From positions 2,860,001 to 2,924,000 of the forward strand of contig JAZGTH010000087.1 of NCBI GenBank assembly GCA_036877525.1: DNA of 64,000 nt, written 5' to 3'. This document shows positions 46,522-57,479 of this stretch, piece after piece. The notes under the pieces are model-generated. The model had not been told where the DNA came from and ran no database searches. It worked only from the letters and a program-made list of their open reading frames with translations. Within the stretch, counting starts at the first letter, position 1, and each line of letters opens with the position of its first letter. Position numbers and translations under genes: made by a program. Source of the DNA: Chromobotia macracanthus. Taxonomy: Eukaryota > Chordata > Actinopteri > Cypriniformes > Botiidae.

Positions 46522-46557
46522 CAGCACTTGATGGAAATGCCTTTGCTTCAAGTGCTG
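46522..46557. repeat. 10-bp inverted repeat, 16-base loop
   Basis: CAGCACTTGA (46522-46531) pairs exactly with TCAAGTGCTG (46548-46557). Confidence 0.85.
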
Positions 46558-46761
46558 AGGCGAGCACAGAGAGACGGCAATAAAACACATTTGGAGCATT
46601 TTTCATTTCCAGGATAGTGATAGTCTCCCTGAGGGCAGAAACACACACACACCGCATACAAGCAGGACTATAGAAACAGACCTTTTTTAGTCAACTTTAT
46701 TTTATTGCAGGGGTACAAGAACTCACATTTTTGAGCTGTTATTTGAAGTTGTCATATTGCC

Positions 46762-47008
46762 TTAAAGGGACAATTCACCCAAAATGAAAATTCTATCATC
46801 ACTCACCCTGATGTTTTTCCAATCATGATGTGAGGCAGAATGTTTGTGACGGAGGACATTGCACCCCATTTACTTAAAAAACAGCATTAGCCTTAGCATT
46901 AAACTTTCTCCACTTGCGTTTCACAAAAGTACGAATGTCTTCCGGGTCTGTAAAAACATTCTGTAAATGTCAACAGAATTTTCAAATTAAGGTGAACTAT
47001 CCCTTTAA
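46762..47008. mobile_element. Complete 247-bp cyprinid-type MITE
   Basis: Left end TTAAAGGGACAATTCACCC (46762-46780), right end GGTGAACTATCCCTTTAA (46991-47008), an inverted pair with two mismatches. Inside the left end AAAATGAAAATTCT.TCATCACTCACCCT follows the common pattern of the abundant cyprinid repeat beginning TTAAAGGGA(T/C)A(G/A)TTCACCC. Non-autonomous, no coding capacity. The TTAA/TTA-type ends hint at a cut-and-paste superfamily, but I do not assign it. Confidence 0.85.
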
Positions 47009-47029
47009 CCCTGCATCTAACATTACATT

Positions 47030-47131
47030 CAGTGTATGAATTGTATACATTACTGAAAATCATATTCCCTGAAAATCAAACCCATGACCTTGGTGTTGCG
47101 AGCACCATGCTTTATCAGCTGAACTATAGGA
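47030..47131 (-). mobile_element. tRNA-derived SINE, head and partial body
   Basis: On the minus strand: A box TAGTTCAGCTG (47116-47126 on plus), anticodon-like region, then AAGGTCATGGGTTTGATTT with B box at 47073-47083, followed by AGGGAATATGATTTTCAG body sequence. Same family as 56465-56604. Lies only about 20-25 bases from the MITE end at 47008. Confidence 0.65.
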
Positions 47132-48425
47132 TGTAATGCTTTGGGTTCACCCTGTGCAGCCCAAAGCTATAATGACTGTCCCACACCCACTAAAGCACCT
47201 GGCTGAAGCTTCTTCTAGATGCTCCTAGAATGGCAATTCCAACTATAATTTCACTGGCTCATAGCTGCAGTGAGGTGTGGAGCTACCGCTACACCCCAGG
47301 GGCTGCAGGTGTATCCTATCAAGGGTTCAAGGTCTGGCTGGTTAGCATGGCCCAGTTAGCCCCTGCTGATAGATGATGTACCATCTGGTCATTCTATCCT
47401 AAAAAAGCTGGGAGGCCTTTAAAGTAACAGTAATAAAAAAGGCTGGAAATGTGTTTTTTCCTCCAGGCTGTCATAAAAAAGTAGCTTTGCTTATGTCTAA
47501 CAATCCACTGGTCGGAAGGTTTTCTGCTCTGTCTAGCTTTGGTTACTTACAGTGTCGTTTTAACAAATCTACCCTGGCAGATTTGCCGCAATTCACACTC
47601 ACACGACGTTCGCACTTCACAGCTCAAGGAGGCAAAAGCTTCAACGAATGAGATTCACACTCTCAACGAAGGAACTCCCACAGCAATTCACAAGTTGCAT
47701 GACGTTGCAACGTGTGATAAGCCTCTAGGATGTCTTAAATAATGAGCAATAAATCCGCTTATAGCTAATTACCTCTAAATGACATTCAACAGAGTGAGAT
47801 GTATCGCTCTGTCATGGAAAAACAGCTGCTTAGCTGGCTAACATTAGCTAAGTGCTTCCAGATTGTTTGGAATAAAACATATTAAAGTTGGTAACATTGT
47901 AATTAAAAAATGCGCAATTTCTGCACATAATTTCTGAACAAAATTGCAATTAAAACATTTATTGTTTTCAAAAAGCACCCAAAAATTCCAGTCTTCCATT
48001 GGTCAGCCAAACAGATAGCCCTGTCCCAAACTCATGTGATTGGTTGAGCCAGTGTTGTTGAAAGTGTCATAAAGCCACAGTATTTACACATTCAGGGAAA
48101 TCAGCCTACAATGGCTTATAGTTGTCTATGCATGTTCAGCTGGAATAAGAGAAAATATTTAAACATCAAATAAATTTCACACTTCAGCTGTACAGAGTGC
48201 ACATGTGGTTAAAGCTGAACAAATATCAGCACGATGCTAACTGGCAGGTACATCATCCCTTGAGCAAGAATATATTGTGTGCATGTGACATCATTTTAAC
48301 AGCCGGTTTATGCAAAGTCGTGATGTCTTAAGGGGTCAAAACATATTAATATGAAAAATAGGAATTGTTGTGTATTGCACATGGCTGAAAATATGTTGTT
48401 ACATAGGCCTATGTATTTACACAAC
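47132..48425. other. Spacer, no gene seen
   Basis: 47140-47400 is complex and may be unannotated repeat. 47980-48140 has ATTGGTCAGCC/GTGATTGGTTGAGCC elements reminiscent of the 27040 repeat, but not alignable by eye. No supported gene. Confidence 0.4.
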
Positions 48426-48433
48426 AGGGTCTT

Positions 48434-48462
48434 AGAAAGAGAGAAAGAGAGAGAGAGAGAGG
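48434..48462. repeat. AG-rich microsatellite
   Basis: GAAAGAGAGAAAGAGAG... run; overlapping serine/leucine or arginine/glutamate frames are its translation. Confidence 0.9.
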
Positions 48463-48819
48463 TATGGATGTCAGAGCTTTCCTCCTCCAGCATGGCAGAG
48501 ATACAGTGCAGCTTTGATCCGGTGTGTTTGTTACAACTGTTCTCATGCCCCGTGAACTGAGCACACATACAGCACCTGCACACAGACACACATACACACA
48601 CACAGTCTTCTCACATAACACACAAATGTGTTACACAGATTTGACAGGTTATCAGCTGGTAACAAAATCTGAAAGTGTCTTGTTTCAAGGTACACTGATT
48701 TTCAACTATTTATTTATTTTTTGCATCTGTGTGTTGATTGTGAGATGGAATGAAGTACCTAATTATCTACACAGACTCATACTGCACATAAAACCAGTAG
48801 TTATTTTAACCCCCGACCC

Positions 48820-48950
48820 TATGTGTATGTGTGTTTTTCTGTGTATGTCAGTTTACTTAACCGTATATTGGGGACAAATCTGTACTCAAAAGTCAGCAAA
48901 ACCTGACAAATCTGAGCAAAACCTTGTTTTGAGGATGTCCTCATTTGTAA
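48820..48950 (-). mobile_element. CA-tailed dispersed repeat, copy C
   Basis: The reverse complement of 48851-48946 reads AAATGAGGACATCCTC...AGGTTTTGCTCAGATTTG, TCAGGTTTTGCTGACTTTTG, GTACAGATTTGTCCCCAATATACGGTTAAGTAA, which matches 50709-50800 nearly throughout. On the minus strand a CA-rich stretch (complement of 48820-48850) follows directly, as in the other copies. Confidence 0.75.
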
Positions 48951-49128
48951 TAATTCTATGAAAATAGAATACATGAAGTATTTTTAAATAGTAAAAATGC
49001 AGAAAGTTGAATGTGCGTTAGGTTATAGTGTATAGCAGTTTATAAAAACAATAGAAGTCTTTGATAGTCTTATAGATAAGTAGATAAGTAAACGTGTGTG
49101 TGAGAACGAGACATGATACAAGCTGACC

Positions 49129-49165
<37 letters not shown>

Positions 49166-49389
49166 TCATGTGACGTTCACCTCTGAATCACTCAAGCTAA
49201 ATATTCACCTCTATACTTATTGATCAAGTAAAAATTTTTTTCTGCCTCTTTACAGAAAATCCTCATATGATCCAAACCACTTTATGCCAATTACACCAAC
49301 ACTGCTTTTTTAATCTGACAGACGTGAGCTAGACACATACATCCACAGGAGAACATTACCAGTGGATAACTTCAGTCTGTTCCTCATGC
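48951..49389. other. AT-rich spacer with GT microsatellite
   Basis: Only the (TG)n tract at 49133-49164 is notable. Confidence 0.5.
49133..49164. repeat. (TG)16 microsatellite
   Basis: 32-base uninterrupted TG run, the longest pure GT repeat in the window. Confidence 0.95.
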
Positions 49390-49600
49390 GAGCTATCGTA
49401 TGGTTTCAGAAGACCGTCATGTGGACACCTTATATGATGTTTTGAGTCTGACAGCCTCTGGTCTCTGTGAAGTGTTAATTTTTTGTCAAGACCTGCGTAT
49501 TGATTATAAGAATAATAACACACGAGTTCAGCTCAACATGAGGGTGTGTAAATAATGACAGAACTCTCATTTTTGGTCAAACTTTTCCTGTAAGAGTGAG
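49390..49600 (-). mobile_element. Diverged copy of the TTAAAGGGA-type repeat
   Basis: AACATGAGGGTGTGTAAATAATGACAGAACTCTCATTTTTGG (49537-49578, given in part here) matches the reverse complement of the inner left end of the 46762 MITE (ATCAGGGTGAGTGATGATAGAATTTTCATTTTGGG). Upstream GGTTTCAGAAGACCGTCATG and GAGTCTGACAGCCTCTGG also look like this long cyprinid repeat group. The terminal TCCCTTTAA is lost. Confidence 0.5.
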
Positions 49601-50329
49601 CAACAAGGGAAAAGCAGTCAAAGCTCAGGCATTATTTTTGCAACAGCGGAGGTATGCACACACCCTCATAAAGCGCTAAACAGTAACTTACCGGTTTTTA
49701 TTTTCCAAATACACAAAGCCAAGAGCAAAGGCCTTAAATTGGCTCCTGTATGTTCCGGTTCTTTCTTCCGCACTCACACTCATCGCTGTTTGTTTATTTT
49801 TCCCTGGAAGCTTTACTGTGTTTTCTCATTGCATTACAGCTTTGATGGATTTGCAGAGAAACGCTGCCTTGACGTCTTTACCCTTCTGCTCAACCGAGCC
49901 GAACGCCCGTTTGTCTGCAGCTCTGCGTCTGGCTTTCCCTAAAATCACTTTGAGAATCATGATTTTCATGAAAGATGACCACGGTGGGACACTCTTTAAA
50001 TGGTAAATGTTCCTGCAGTGGAAGGGTGTCATGCAGCAGGGGGTACTTTGATCCTGGTGAAATATATTCACTAGTTTTGTAGTTCTAAAACCAATATGAA
50101 TGCTCATAACTCAAACCTAAAGCCTGGTGTCCAGGTTTATTTGTTTTGGCCAAATCCCTGGGTGAGATTTGAACGCTATCCGCTGTTGATACCACCTGTA
50201 TGTTGTTTGCAAAATGCAGGCAGCTGTTTACATCTTTTTTTGTTATTGCCAACATGAAACATGTATTCTAATGTGGCCAATGCCGTATTTTCAGGTAAAA
50301 TATTGTCTTTGGATCCAGCAGCACTGCAT
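49601..50329. other. Spacer, no gene seen
   Basis: Some CpG at 49855-49940 (ACCGAGCCGAACGCC). Overlapping frames on both strands at 49739-50107 show no recognised domain. Confidence 0.4.
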
Positions 50330-50515
50330 GTATTCGCAAAATGTTTAATCAGGCGTTACATCTCGGCCTATAATGAGGCTGCAGCAATATGCTAATGAAA
50401 CAGACCCCTGCATATTCAAGTTATGGATTAGCTGGGAGTTTAAATGACTACATTAAGAATTAATTTACTTTAAGGGCCATATCCTAGACCTGCAGATGCT
50501 GATCAGAGGCTGAGA
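50330..50515. promoter_or_regulatory. Candidate CNE with octamer and homeodomain motifs
   Basis: Complex sequence carrying TTTAATCAGGCG, the octamer variant ATGCTAAT at 50389-50396, GGATTAGCTGGG and ATTAAGAATTAATTTAC. No frame, no repeat. Likely regulatory by motif texture; unproven. Confidence 0.3.
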
Positions 50516-50540
50516 ACACATACACACACTTTTACTAATC

Positions 50541-50835
50541 TATCTAAATGGGGACATTCCATAGACTTCTGTTGTTTTTATACACAGCTAAATAAACACT
50601 ATAACGTAACTCTAACCCACACTCTAAACCTAACTCGAGCAGAAAACTTTCTGCATTTTTACAATTTTGAAAAACTTTATTTACTATATTTTTATAGTGT
50701 TTTTTAAAAAATGAGGACATCCCCCAAAGAGGTTTTGCTCAGATTTGTCAGGTTTTGCTGGCTTTTGGGTACAAAATTGTTCCCTATATATAGTTAAATA
50801 AGCCCCCCCCCCTCCCACAGACACACACCCACAAA
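50541..50835 (+). mobile_element. CA-tailed dispersed repeat, copy B (longest)
   Basis: AAATGGGGACATTCCATAGAC at the left (about 50546-50566, in part), GAAAACTTTCTGCATTTTTAC in the middle, then the conserved AAATGAGGACATCCCCCAAA ... TATAGTTAAATAA block (50709-50801), then C10 and a CA-rich tail. This layout is the common cyprinid repeat linked to CA microsatellites. No coding capacity is evident. Confidence 0.75.
50803..50812. repeat. C10 homopolymer
   Basis: Ten C residues at the junction between repeat copy B and its CA-rich tail. Confidence 0.9.
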
Positions 50836-51399
50836 TAGAGAGAATGTGTATGTAACACAGTTGACATTCTTTATATTTATTTGTATTTATAGTCATCTGT
50901 ATATAAGTCTTCACCAGGGCCATTATTTTTGATCTCAATATTTTTTGAAGAAATGAATTGAACAGTAATATCAAGTTAATCTGAGAAGGTTAAGAACAAA
51001 TGTTTCATTGGCCCTGCTACATTCAAATACATTAAAACTATAAAGCACAACTCTGTACATAACTGAGTATTGTAATGGCTATGTAAGTATTTTTAATAGC
51101 AAATCAAATGACAAATGTATGTAAATACATTTCTATGGCTACATACTGTGCGTGTAAACCATGCTAGCATACTTATTTTTCTACAATAAGTAACAAACGA
51201 TTATCATGACAAATCACCTTGTATCAGCTTTAATTCCTAAATCTAAGTGTCTCATGCACTTTCCAGTATGAATCATATCACACTCATTTGGTATGTATGT
51301 GTGCATCTTTAAGCTAGAGAAGAGGGACGTATTTCCTGAAGACTGTTTTCTTCAGTCTTAACGTGTGGAAAAACAGCTCAAGGTGGCTAAATGGAGATT
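50836..51399. other. AT-rich spacer, no gene seen
   Basis: Nothing supported. Confidence 0.5.
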
Positions 51400-51665
51400 A
51401 ATCTCTTGACCTACATTCACCAGCTGAATATTAAGCTTCAAGAATTGTAGCTGGAGGCCCACCAGCAACCCCTCCCTCCCCAGCATCACTGAGAGTCACC
51501 GCGGCATCCACTGCATTACTTTAATCATTTCCCTGGGCCTGCACTTATGATGTGACACCAAACACGGCCCGCACGGCCCCCCGAGCCCTGCTGTGCCGGT
51601 CCCTCATTAAACTTCGTAAGGATGTTATTATGCTGCCATTACACTGTTATTAGGCACTAACACAG
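51400..51665. promoter_or_regulatory. Candidate CNE, GC-rich core
   Basis: 51440-51610 has a GC-rich, CpG-retaining core (CACCGCGGCATCC, ACGGCCCGCACGGCCC, GTGCCGG) flanked by ATTAATCTC, TTTAATCATTTCC, CATTAAAC and TTATTAGGC homeodomain-like cores. No open frame crosses it. One of the most enhancer-like segments in the second half of the window. Confidence 0.35.
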
Positions 51666-52929
51666 ACACTTACTCAGAAGACAAAAAAGGAATTGATTGG
51701 CTCAGAAACAGACTGACAAAACTGCAGGATTCTGGCTATGATAAGGCCATTACCATATGTTTAAACATGTCAGTTAAACAAAAGCTGTTGAAAGAGCCAA
51801 TCAAACAGTGTGAGTTATAACTTTTATAGAGCTGTTCGGTTTGTAGTCCTAAAACCAGAAAGAGTATTAGCATTTTTTGAGCCATCGGTTCTCAAAAAAG
51901 GGCTGCAGTTAACACTACTTAAAAAAGATTTTGCTATTTTGCTTTACAACAAATTACACACTGTCATACCTCACATGTGAATTTTGAAACTGTTGTGTAC
52001 TTTAAAAACATAACTAACTAACAACTACAACTGGTTTATGTTCTTGATGAATCAGACAACCATTATGGCTCTTTCTTGCTTTTTAAGCAACTTTTTTTGA
52101 GGAATAATTGCATGTAGATTGTGTTGCAGAACAAAACATGAACGTCTCTTCAGATAACAGCAACCACAGCCCTGATTTTACTGATGAATTGTAAACCCCT
52201 AATCCAGAAGTGCATTCCCATAACTCTCTCTCTGATAAACCTTTCTGGATGCATCGTCCTCTCAGCACCACTAGGAACAAAAAACGAATCTCCACATTGA
52301 TTTTTTTGAAGAGAAGAATTCATTATAGTGGTGCGGCTCAGCGTCATGCTGATGTACACATTCTAGTGCACACTAGATTAGCTCTAGTGTGATTAGCTCA
52401 TAAATATCAGCTGTGAGTCATTAATATTGAGTCTAATTATCCAGCTCATTTCTAACTGTTGTGAAAGTGTCCGTGAGGTGATGGATGGGGGGGTGTGGGC
52501 ATGGACAGAGGTAGATATATCTGTTTATGATAGAAATGTGCTGAACTTGATAAATGGGAAAGCGCGAGCAATGAGGGATTACCGAGCTGCTGTGGTGACA
52601 GATATTCTGTCCAACAACTGGCTGAGCGCTGGATTAAAAACTCTGTTCTTATCGGAAAATTCCTTAGGGATTACACACAAGCTCTTACACACACACAGGC
52701 AGACACTTACAGTAGATACTGTACTGTATCTAAATGAGGACGGGTTTTCTTCATATATAAAACTAATTAAAAGAATTACAGAATAACTAGAGAAACCATT
52801 TTGCATTTTCAATACTGGAGTGACTATTATGATTGTATATAACACTGGCCAAACAGCATGGCTATTTGCACCATGACAGTCAGGTTGAACAAAACAAAAC
52901 TATAACAGAAAATGTAATTTAAATGTTGG
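51666..52929. other. Spacer, no gene seen
   Basis: Short CA tract at 52687-52697 and G7 near 52489. The 119-codon frame at 52427-52786 crosses the CA tract (LLHTHRQTLT) and lacks recognisable features. Confidence 0.4.
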
Positions 52930-52995
52930 AGAAATGGTCTGGAGGTTAAAGCGGGTGTTTTTAGCACAGGCAACCCAAGATCGAATCTGGCTTGT
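52930..52995 (+). mobile_element. tRNA-like SINE head relic
   Basis: TGGTCTGGAGGTTAAAGCG (52935-52953) resembles an A-box/D-arm, and AGATCGAATCTGG (52978-52990) a B-box/T-arm, spaced as in tRNA. The anticodon region GTGTTTTTAGCACAGG forms only a weak arm. Probably a SINE head or tRNA pseudogene. Confidence 0.45.
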
Positions 52996-53284
52996 GTATG
53001 TATATTTTATAATATATAATAATACAGTAATCAGATTTGTTCTAAATTATAGCTAAGTAGACTGACGTACAGACGCACACAAACACACACACACTGTTTT
53101 TCTGAGAATGACAGATCGTGGCGAGACCACATGTGAACAGATTCTGAGCTGGTATAACTAATATGGTTTTGACTCAGATGATTAATATGACTATTGGAGA
53201 TGAGACTGATTGACTGCTTTAATCCCTTTACAATCTGTTATATTTGGGTTAATATGGGAACAAAACTGGCCAGGGTCTACTGAT

Positions 53285-53323
<39 letters not shown>

Positions 53324-55409
53324 CAGACTGTGTCAGTTTTGCAGTACATCAGCTTCACGAAGTACAAAAGGTTCACAGCTCCTCCAAGATCAGTCCAGTC
53401 AGGTCAAAAAAGCCTGCTGAGGGTTTGTGTACAAGAGCTGAAGAGAGAACTAAAGAAGAGTCCCTCCAAAACAGCGAGGCTGAAAGAGATCTGGCAGTGG
53501 TAAAAAGGATCATGAGGATGGAGGCACAAGCGTGGAGATTTCTCAGGGTTCAGGGACGAGTTGCATCATCAATTGAGACATAACCTAAAGCACCCACTCG
53601 CTCACACGCCCGAGTTTCCAGAACAACCTCACTTACATCAGCACAGTCGATGCCAGCTGTCTCTCATCAGCACGAGCCTGCAGTGTATGCAAGCGATGTC
53701 ATGCCAGCGAGACGTGCTGTCGTACTGAATATCGGCACGGTTGTAGAATGTGCCTGGTTGTGTGTTTCTATTCATTTTCCATTTTAGACATTATACAGAG
53801 GCTTCAAACATAGTCCATTAAAAGACTGATTCTCACCAGTTTAAAATACAACTTATGTTGCACTGTGACACAATTTCAATCTCTTTCAGACGGTTTGTTA
53901 TCGCTGTTTTTTCTGATATAGCATGGAATGGTTACACTGACATGGCTCAATTGACCCCATCCTAGAACTGAACCGTGTTTTCTGAACCAGGTCATACTTC
54001 TACGGCCTTGTGCTTTAATTTCAGCATATAGAGGATAATCCTGAATTATCCTCAAGTGTATTAGTTTTTATTTAATTTGGATAACTATGCCTGTGTCAGT
54101 GGCTGTGGCTGCTCTGTCCCTGCCAGGATATTCTTATCATCTCAGGACTTTGTCTAGCTGTCTCAGCTGATGTCCTAAGAGAACGGGACAATTTAGATCA
54201 GAGAGATCTAGTGTTTCCTTGGAATCTACTTTCCATAAATGGAAAGCAGATCATTTTAAAGCCTGGTACACTGTGGCTTTTCATGTGGTATATAATACAA
54301 TTAGACTGTCTGAATTTTGCATAGAATTGTTAAATTCTTTTGGAGTTTTCATTGAATCTCATTAATAAAATATAAAGAATCATTTTACTTTCAGTGGACA
54401 CTTGATAAATTCAAGGACAGAACTACGTTTCCAAGGATAGAACAGTTTGTGGCTTGGAAAGTTGAAACAAGGACTTCAAATACAATAATAATATAATACA
54501 AGCGACAGATTATTATATGGTCTAAAAATATTCAACCCAGTACAGCAGTGCTGAGACTTGTGATATCATAATGATTTAGTAATTTAATTACAGAATTCTA
54601 TTGATACCTTGATAAATTGTATTCATATTAGATCAGGTGAAAATTACATACATCTGAATGCGTATTCGCACCTGATGACCTTATTATCATGAGGTGTGGG
54701 GTCTTGTCAAGTATCAGAAATGTAATTAGTGGGGCAAACTGTATCTGAAAAACAAAATATTAAAAAACTTAAACGTAAACCAATAATTCCAAACCATCTA
54801 TGATTGCATTAAAATAAGAAAAGCAGCAAGTTTGTAGATCCTTACACTCATAACCCACACTCAAGGGATGAATAAAAGTAGCTAATAAGCATTAATTAAA
54901 TTAGAATTAAACTATATAATTTGTAGTCCACCTGCATAAACAGACTGTATTGTGATGTAATCAAAATACCTGATAATAATGACTGATTGCCAAAGTTTAA
55001 CTTGGCTTTAACTTCTAAAATTTCGTTCTAAGAAGCACCTTCACAGATTTATTGTGCACCATCTGGCTGTACGGACCAGCAGGCATAAAAACAATAGCTG
55101 CTACAAGACAGAGAATTATATAGGCAGTGAGACGAGGACAAAAGTGATACAGCTGCATTTTGTGACAGAACGTTAAATTTCATCCGGAAATCTGCTTTGA
55201 ACAGAAATATTGTGATACACAATATTCCTCAAACTGTAAAAATAGGTAAGCTAAGCCCTCAAAAACATGTTTTTTTAATATTTAACTTTTTACTGTATGT
55301 AATTTCTGCATGGCTCACTATAGGTATTCATTTGTAACTAAATTATAGATTAGCACACACATGTTGGTTTCCCATCATTATAAAGACTTGACATTGATTT
55401 CCTTTAATT
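52996..55409. other. Spacer with AG microsatellite, no gene seen
   Basis: (AG)n at 53289-53322. CA-rich patch at 53072-53095. 53500-53760 has moderate CpG. CTTTCCAT-AA-ATGGAAAG is an 8-bp hairpin at about 54229-54246. No supported gene. Confidence 0.4.
53289..53322. repeat. (AG)17 microsatellite
   Basis: 34-base pure AG run. Overlapping arginine/glutamate or leucine/serine frames are artefacts. Confidence 0.95.
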
Positions 55410-55540
55410 TAAAGGTTAGTATAGGTTTAATTCCCAGGGAATGCATGTAATGATATGATGTAAAGCTTGTATGCACTTTCACTTTATAAAAAAAAATGTC
55501 TTCCCTATGCGTCAATGTAAAATGTAAATGTATAAACACT
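55410..55540 (+). mobile_element. SINE, 5'-truncated and decayed
   Basis: Begins in a B box GGTTTAATTCC (55424-55434) and runs into CAGGGAATGCATGTAATGA, TGCACTTTCACTTTATAAA and AAATGTAAATG. It follows the same body and tail order as the minus-strand copies at 56465-56604 and 45590-45672. The 134-codon minus frame over this region is not a gene. Confidence 0.55.
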
Positions 55541-55954
55541 GAAGAATGCAGCCGTAGCTTATGTTGTTCTAATGCTAATGAAGAATTCTCCACTGAACAC
55601 CTGCTGCTATTTCTCTCTGCCTGCTTTATCAGCACAAAATATCTGACAAATGATAATGACACGCTATAAAAACAAAGCGTACAATTAGCAGGTGCCCCTG
55701 TGTGTGTTTGTGAGAATAAATAAAAATAAAGTTTTCGCCAGATTGACACTTTTTTGGAGTGTGTCCAATTAACCACCTTCACTTAAGTTTCACTCCTCCA
55801 CTTTTCTCAAACTTTATCCAGTAATAATTTATCATTTATTTTCAGCTTATTTTAAAAATAAACCTGCACAGTCATCAGAGTATTGTGTTTCCTTATTTAC
55901 TCACTCTCGTGTTTGACTTTATTTCTTTATGACATATACATATATATACTACTC
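55541..55954. other. AT-rich spacer, no gene seen
   Basis: Nothing supported. Confidence 0.5.
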
Positions 55955-56185
55955 ACTAATCCAAACCTGCTTATCCTCTGCAGGGTCATGAAAGGGCTGG
56001 ACGAGGTAGGCCTACACCCTAGAAAGATGGCACACACCTAAGGGCAATTAGTCTTTGGGAAAGAAATACACAATGACACAGGGAGAACATGCAAACTCCA
56101 CACACAAAGATCTCTGGTTCAGCCAAGACTCGAACCAGGAACTTTCTTGATGTGGGGCAACAGGGCTACCCACTGAGCCGCCCTA
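55955..56185 (-). mobile_element. tRNA-derived SINE, near full length
   Basis: On the minus strand: GGGCGGCTCAGTGGGTAGC with A box (56165-56179), GTTGCCCCACATCAAGAAAG anticodon region, B box GGTTCGAGTC (56127-56136), then the conserved body whose complement is GGGAGAACATGCAAACTCCA (56081-56100). It ends in the AGGATAAGCAGG tail near 55970. This is the typical teleost tRNA-derived SINE layout. It keeps an intact B box, so it is younger than the other SINE pieces here. Confidence 0.8.
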
Positions 56186-56464
56186 AAAATATGAAACTTT
56201 AGAAGCAATTTCCTCATCTGACACATTATGTCCTTGACTACTTTGAAAGGTGATTTGGCAAGACCGATTATAGTAAGATTTACTGTAAAAGAGGTTTCTG
56301 AATGCCAAACAACCCCGGGGCTCCAGATATAATTTAAGGACCATCCATATAAAAATCAACATCTTGGAGATTCAGAGGTAATTGAACATGTAGCCAATGT
56401 GATCCTTCTATATAATGCACCTTCTATAAATGACAAGGAAACTTTTTCAAGGACAATAATCAAT
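56186..56464. other. Spacer between two SINEs
   Basis: No feature seen. Confidence 0.5.
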
Positions 56465-56604
56465 CATTTCCATTACATTTATTCATTTTAAAGTGACTTA
56501 GTGTGCATTCAAAGTACTCATTTTATTAGTTTGTATATTCCATTTGAATTAAACCCATGACTCCAGTGTTGTTAGTGCCATATTTTACCAATTGAGCTAC
56601 AGGA
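56465..56604 (-). mobile_element. tRNA-derived SINE, second family
   Basis: On the minus strand: TCCTGTAGCTCAATTGG (A box 56588-56599), AACAACACTGGAGTCATGGG, decayed B box GGGTTTAATTC (56546-56556), body with AATGCACACTAAGTCACTTT and tail AATGAATAAATGTAATGG. Its family differs from 55955-56185, as the head and body sequences are unlike. CpG decay of the B box indicates age. Confidence 0.75.
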
Positions 56605-57106
56605 ACTCTGTCTCTTATGAACTAATTGACAATAAAAACAATGTTTTATTGAGTTCTAGTTATCCCTCTAGCCTGGTCAAACTGAAACACCTTGAAATAA
56701 GAGCTACATATAGACCCACAGATGGACCTTCAGGGTGGATGTGGTGAAAGAAATGAGGGTGTACAGGAAGAGAAAAGACAGGGAGATCTCTTGAGGCTTT
56801 ACAGCAGATCTTTCAGGGGAGAAATGTTACACAGGCTGAAGTATTTTGGCCCGGCAGCACAGGCCCCCTCAGAAACCATCTCCTCTGTCTTCTTTATTCG
56901 CTCTCTCCCCTCATCTACTTCTGTCTATCTGTAATAGATTGGTTTTGATTCCTTTTTGCTGCAGGCAGGGAAGCTGGTCTCCTCAACCGTACATTACAAG
57001 CACACACACACAATCACATTTACACTCGTCTACATTCTCCATTATCACTTACATATACAAAGCCTTGGAGAAGACAGAGCTATATTATCTTTGCACCTCG
57101 CTTGCG
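56605..57106. other. Spacer, no gene seen
   Basis: CA-rich patch at 57000-57010. Overlapping frames at 56722-57154 carry no recognised domain and end in CT-repeat translation. Confidence 0.45.
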
Positions 57107-57146
57107 CTCTCTCTCTCTCTCTCTCTCTATCTCTCTTTCTCTCTCT
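57107..57146. repeat. (CT)n microsatellite, interrupted
   Basis: Pure CT run at 57107-57128, continuing with interruptions to 57146. Confidence 0.95.
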
Positions 57147-57479
57147 GTTTCTGAGAACTCAGAACATAAGTTCAACCCATAAAGATGCAGGCCTGGGGCT
57201 GCAGACGCTGAATTTAAACTGGACACATCTCTGAAATCCTCAATCACACAGAAATAAGAACAAAGAAACTGAAACTGGATAGTTTTGTGCCTTGCTATGC
57301 GTGAGTTTGTGTGAGTCTTTGGGGAAAACAGACAGGACGGGTCCGATAGATGGGGTGATTGTGGAGCAGAAACATAAATGGAATACTTTTCCAGCTATGT
57401 TGTGTGGAAAAGCTCTTGAATGTGGCGTGGGCGGGTATGTGCGTTTCCAAAACCATGTCTCTGTGAATTTCTGTCACTA
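57147..57479. other. Spacer, no gene seen
   Basis: Opposing 62- and 70-codon frames at 57292-57507 lack recognisable features. Confidence 0.45.

Noticed and set aside
46548..46557. miR-430/302-like gene
   Set aside because: Only the seven-base seed core matches; the 10-bp stem is too short for a microRNA precursor.
48524..48961. 145-codon frame sharing the peptide AKPDKSEQNL with a frame at 50684-50974
   Set aside because: The shared peptide comes from the two copies of a dispersed non-coding repeat in matching orientation; DNA similarity explains it, and copy A breaks the frame.
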